A stretch of DNA of 64,000 nucleotides from Pseudarcicella hirudinis (GTDB lineage Bacteria; Bacteroidota; Bacteroidia; Cytophagales; Spirosomataceae): the NCBI RefSeq assembly GCF_900115665.1, contig NZ_FOXH01000012.1:62001-126000 (forward strand). The letters are read 5' to 3'. The position numbers and the translations under genes were made by a program. Position 1 is the stretch's first letter, and the number at the start of each line of letters is the position of its first letter. Shown here piece after piece: positions 62,126-64,000 of the stretch. Under the pieces are notes generated by a model. It had not been told where the DNA came from and searched no databases. It was given only the letters and a program-made list of their open reading frames with translations.

Positions 62126-62821
62126 ATGAATAATAAACCCACCATTTCAGTAGATGTCATTTCAGATGTGGTTTGTCCCTGGTGCTATATTGGAAAAAGA
62201 AGGCTTGAAAGCGCTCTTGAAAGTTTGAAAGAAGAACATCATATTGAAGTAACTTACCACCCCTTTCAGTTAGATCCTTCAGTCCCGATTGAAGGTTATG
62301 ATTTTCAGGAATATATGGAAAACCGTTTCGGTGCCGGTTTTGCACAAAAGTCCAAACAAGTTGAACAGGTTGCCGAAAGCGTAGGATTGGATTTCAATTT
62401 CGAAGACCTGCCAAAATCAATTAATACATTCAACCTTCATCGTTTTATACAAATCTCAGGAGAGGAAGGAATTCAGGCGGAAGTGAAAGAAGCACTGATG
62501 GATGCTTATTTTGTGAAAAGAATTGATTTGACCAATCCTGAAAATATTGTCAATCTTTTTGGACAATTCGGTTGGTCATCTGAAAAAACTTTAGAAATTC
62601 TTCATTCCGACCGGGGTGCTGATGCGGTAAAAGAAGAAATTAATTACTATAAACAAATGGGCGTTAACAGCGTTCCCTTCTATGTAATTAACAATAAATA
62701 CGGCATTGCAGGAGCTCAGCCGGCAGAGGCGTTTATTCAAACTATTACAAAAGTTGCCCGGGAAATGAATATTGAAGTCGCCGCAGGAGATAGCTGCGAT
62801 ATTGATGGAGAAAATTGTTAA
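62126..62821 (+). CDS. DsbA-family oxidoreductase, FrnE-like
   Basis: 231 residues, no signal peptide, so cytoplasmic. The active site is CPWC (Cys17, Cys20) in ISDVVCPWCYIGKRRLE, with the FrnE blocks FNLHRFIQISGEEG (helical insert), GVNSVPFYVINNKYGIAGAQP (cis-Pro) and a C-terminal Cys pair GDSCDIDGENC. This group acts on thiols or disulphides in oxidative stress, including polyketide-like isomerisation in FrnE. The terminal Cys pair is also seen in stress-linked FrnE. Confidence 0.9.
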   Translation: MNNKPTISVDVISDVVCPWCYIGKRRLESALESLKEEHHIEVTYHPFQLDPSVPIEGYDFQEYMENRFGAGFAQKSKQVEQVAESVGLDFNFEDLPKSINTFNLHRFIQISGEEGIQAEVKEALMDAYFVKRIDLTNPENIVNLFGQFGWSSEKTLEILHSDRGADAVKEEINYYKQMGVNSVPFYVINNKYGIAGAQPAEAFIQTITKVAREMNIEVAAGDSCDIDGENC

Positions 62822-62846
62822 TCTATATTGTGACCCGTTTCCCGCA

Positions 62847-62889
62847 AAAAATCCCGGAATTGGCTCAAATTGTCAATTCCGGGATTTTT
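62847..62889. terminator. Bidirectional terminator
   Basis: 15-bp perfect stem AAAAATCCCGGAATT (62847-62861) / AATTCCGGGATTTTT (62875-62889) between convergent genes. Confidence 0.9.
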
Positions 62890-62907
62890 ATATTTATCCG
62901 GGTTAAT

Positions 62908-63747
62908 TTATTTGAGAACAGCTTTAATCACCACTGGCTGATGATCTGAAGGATAGCGTTGTTCTCTGGAATCAGTTAATACCCCATATTTCAATACTTC
63001 AATTTGTTTACTTACAAAAATATAATCTATCCGGTTTTTCATGGCAGCATCAAATTTGAAATCGTTGAATGTGCCAACCGGACCATATGGAGCTGCTTTC
63101 GTCACCTTATATGAGTCATTTAAAAGCATTTGCATTTTCAGAATCTGCTCTGTTTCCGGGGTTGAATTAAAATCTCCCGTGCAGATAACCGGAGCATTTT
63201 TCACAATTGCTTTAATCTTTTCTACCATCAGTATTCCTGATTGTCTTCTTGCTTCTACACCCTGATGATCAAAATGTACATTGAAAAAGTAAAAATCTTT
63301 CTTCGTTTTCAGGTCTTTGAATTTCCCCCACGAGCAAATTCTATTACAGCATTTAGCATCCCAGCCCAAAGATGGTTTTTCAGGCGTTTCACTTAACCAG
63401 AAGTTTCCGGATTCAAGTAGTTTAAATCTGTCTTTTTTGTAAAAAATAGCTGAATGTTCTCCTGCTTCTTTTCCATCATCTCTTCCTGCTCCAAAAAATG
63501 CAAATTCATTCAACTCGCTAATATCTTTCAGCTGGCCGATCAATCCTTCCTGTGTTCCGAAAATATCAAACTCATGGAAACGAATAAGGTCTTTTACATT
63601 TTCTTTTCTGTTTGGCCAGGCATTCAGGCCATCTCCAGGGTTATTATAACGAAGATTGTATGTGGCCACACAAATCGGATTATTTGTCTGAGAAAACGTT
63701 TCCTGCGTCATAAATAAGCAAAGAATTACAAAAAGTATATTTTTCAT
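62908..63747 (-). CDS. Secreted endonuclease/exonuclease/phosphatase family protein
   Basis: 279 residues with a signal peptide (to ETFSQ, about residue 19). EEP-fold motifs: VATYNLRYNNPGDGL (metal Asn), FGTQEGLIGQL (metal Glu), FFNVHFDHQG (His), VICTGDFNSTPETEQ and DYIFVSKQ, ending with YPSDHQPVVIKA (Asp-His). It is secreted to the periplasm or outside. Substrates of this group include nucleic acids, phospholipids (sphingomyelinase-like) and phosphates; the target is undetermined. Confidence 0.88.
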   Translation of the reverse strand: MKNILFVILCLFMTQETFSQTNNPICVATYNLRYNNPGDGLNAWPNRKENVKDLIRFHEFDIFGTQEGLIGQLKDISELNEFAFFGAGRDDGKEAGEHSAIFYKKDRFKLLESGNFWLSETPEKPSLGWDAKCCNRICSWGKFKDLKTKKDFYFFNVHFDHQGVEARRQSGILMVEKIKAIVKNAPVICTGDFNSTPETEQILKMQMLLNDSYKVTKAAPYGPVGTFNDFKFDAAMKNRIDYIFVSKQIEVLKYGVLTDSREQRYPSDHQPVVIKAVLK

Positions 63748-64000
63748 GTGAAGATTGTTTTATTGAAAATCAGGCCCCAAGATAAAATTTTATTTCTATC
63801 CGCAAATCCTGTTAAAACCTGAAAAGGTAAAATCAGCAATAAACATAATTTTATCTATATCCTGAGTTAATCTGAAATCCGTTTCCGGAGACCTATTGCA
63901 CGCTCTTATTAAGTCTTTTATAAATTTATGAGCGCTTTTAACAAATTTTAACCATCAAAAGGCATTCGGTCCTGAGTGTACTTTAATTTATTCGTAGCTT
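63748..64000. other. 253-base non-coding end of window
   Basis: AT-rich sequence with no ORF I can support. A TATCTTGG on the minus strand (about 63778-63785) is one base off the -7 consensus and might start the preceding gene. Confidence 0.35.

Overview
The window is a stretch of AT-rich bacterial chromosome from the phylum Bacteroidota, most likely a member of the Cytophagales (Spirosomataceae/Cytophagaceae type). The evidence is a type IX secretion (T9SS) PorP/SprF protein and two T9SS-sorted cargo proteins, bacillithiol synthesis (BshC), the Bacteroidota-only small ribosomal protein DUF4295, promoters of the Bacteroidota form (TTTG, about 19 bases, TAnnTTTG), AT-rich leaders without clear Shine-Dalgarno sequences, and many 'MKK...C' lipoproteins. 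I see no insertion sequence, prophage, CRISPR array, rRNA or tRNA. The genus call is an inference.

Layout. 1-1144 (minus): rpmG and DUF4295 with their own promoter and terminator, then the start of ftsY. 1281-6008 (plus): nuoD and nuoA, separated by a thioesterase, a secreted amidohydrolase and a DedA protein. 6297-8144: a stand-alone LytTR regulator, a small HExxH membrane protein, and a convergent PorP/SprF gene. 8334-13378: thiol metabolism (bshC, an AraC regulator, serine acetyltransferase, cysM). 13449-24014: a lipoprotein, gpmI, two tandem T9SS-sorted paralogues, DUF1684, a low-molecular-weight phosphatase, an FtsB-like protein and eno. 24275-34834: a rhodanese-thioredoxin fusion, a secreted sugar isomerase, an aldo/keto reductase, thiL, a cytochrome-b5-like protein, a BadF-type sugar kinase, a conserved protein of unknown function, mnmD, carA and pdhA. 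35065-43041: DNA repair and envelope genes (recF, recJ, lptB, recO, an acyltransferase) plus a TIGR01777 epimerase and a LOG protein. 43098-44735: a PD40/OmpA protein.

Two adjacent accessory-like systems stand out. The first, 44896-47926, looks like a zinc-starvation island: a COG0523 metallochaperone, two MerC-like membrane proteins and a lipoprotein, arranged around promoters that each overlap near-palindromic boxes of the TGCAAC-N3-GTTGCA type, which I read as Zur operators. The second, 48062-52749, is an ECF sigma factor / putative anti-sigma operon. It drives three small lipoproteins, an LVIVD-repeat lipoprotein and an outer-membrane beta-barrel, and three of these lipoproteins carry a CxxC pair. 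Its function is unknown to me, and it is the best candidate here for an undescribed envelope system.

The rest (52995-63747) is mostly housekeeping: gatB, a TlpA-like lipoprotein, proC, rnr, a HAD phosphatase lacking its zinc cysteines, a His-bearing membrane protein, DUF4136, a FrnE-like DsbA and a secreted endonuclease/phosphatase-fold protein. Strong inverted-repeat terminators separate most units and are listed individually.
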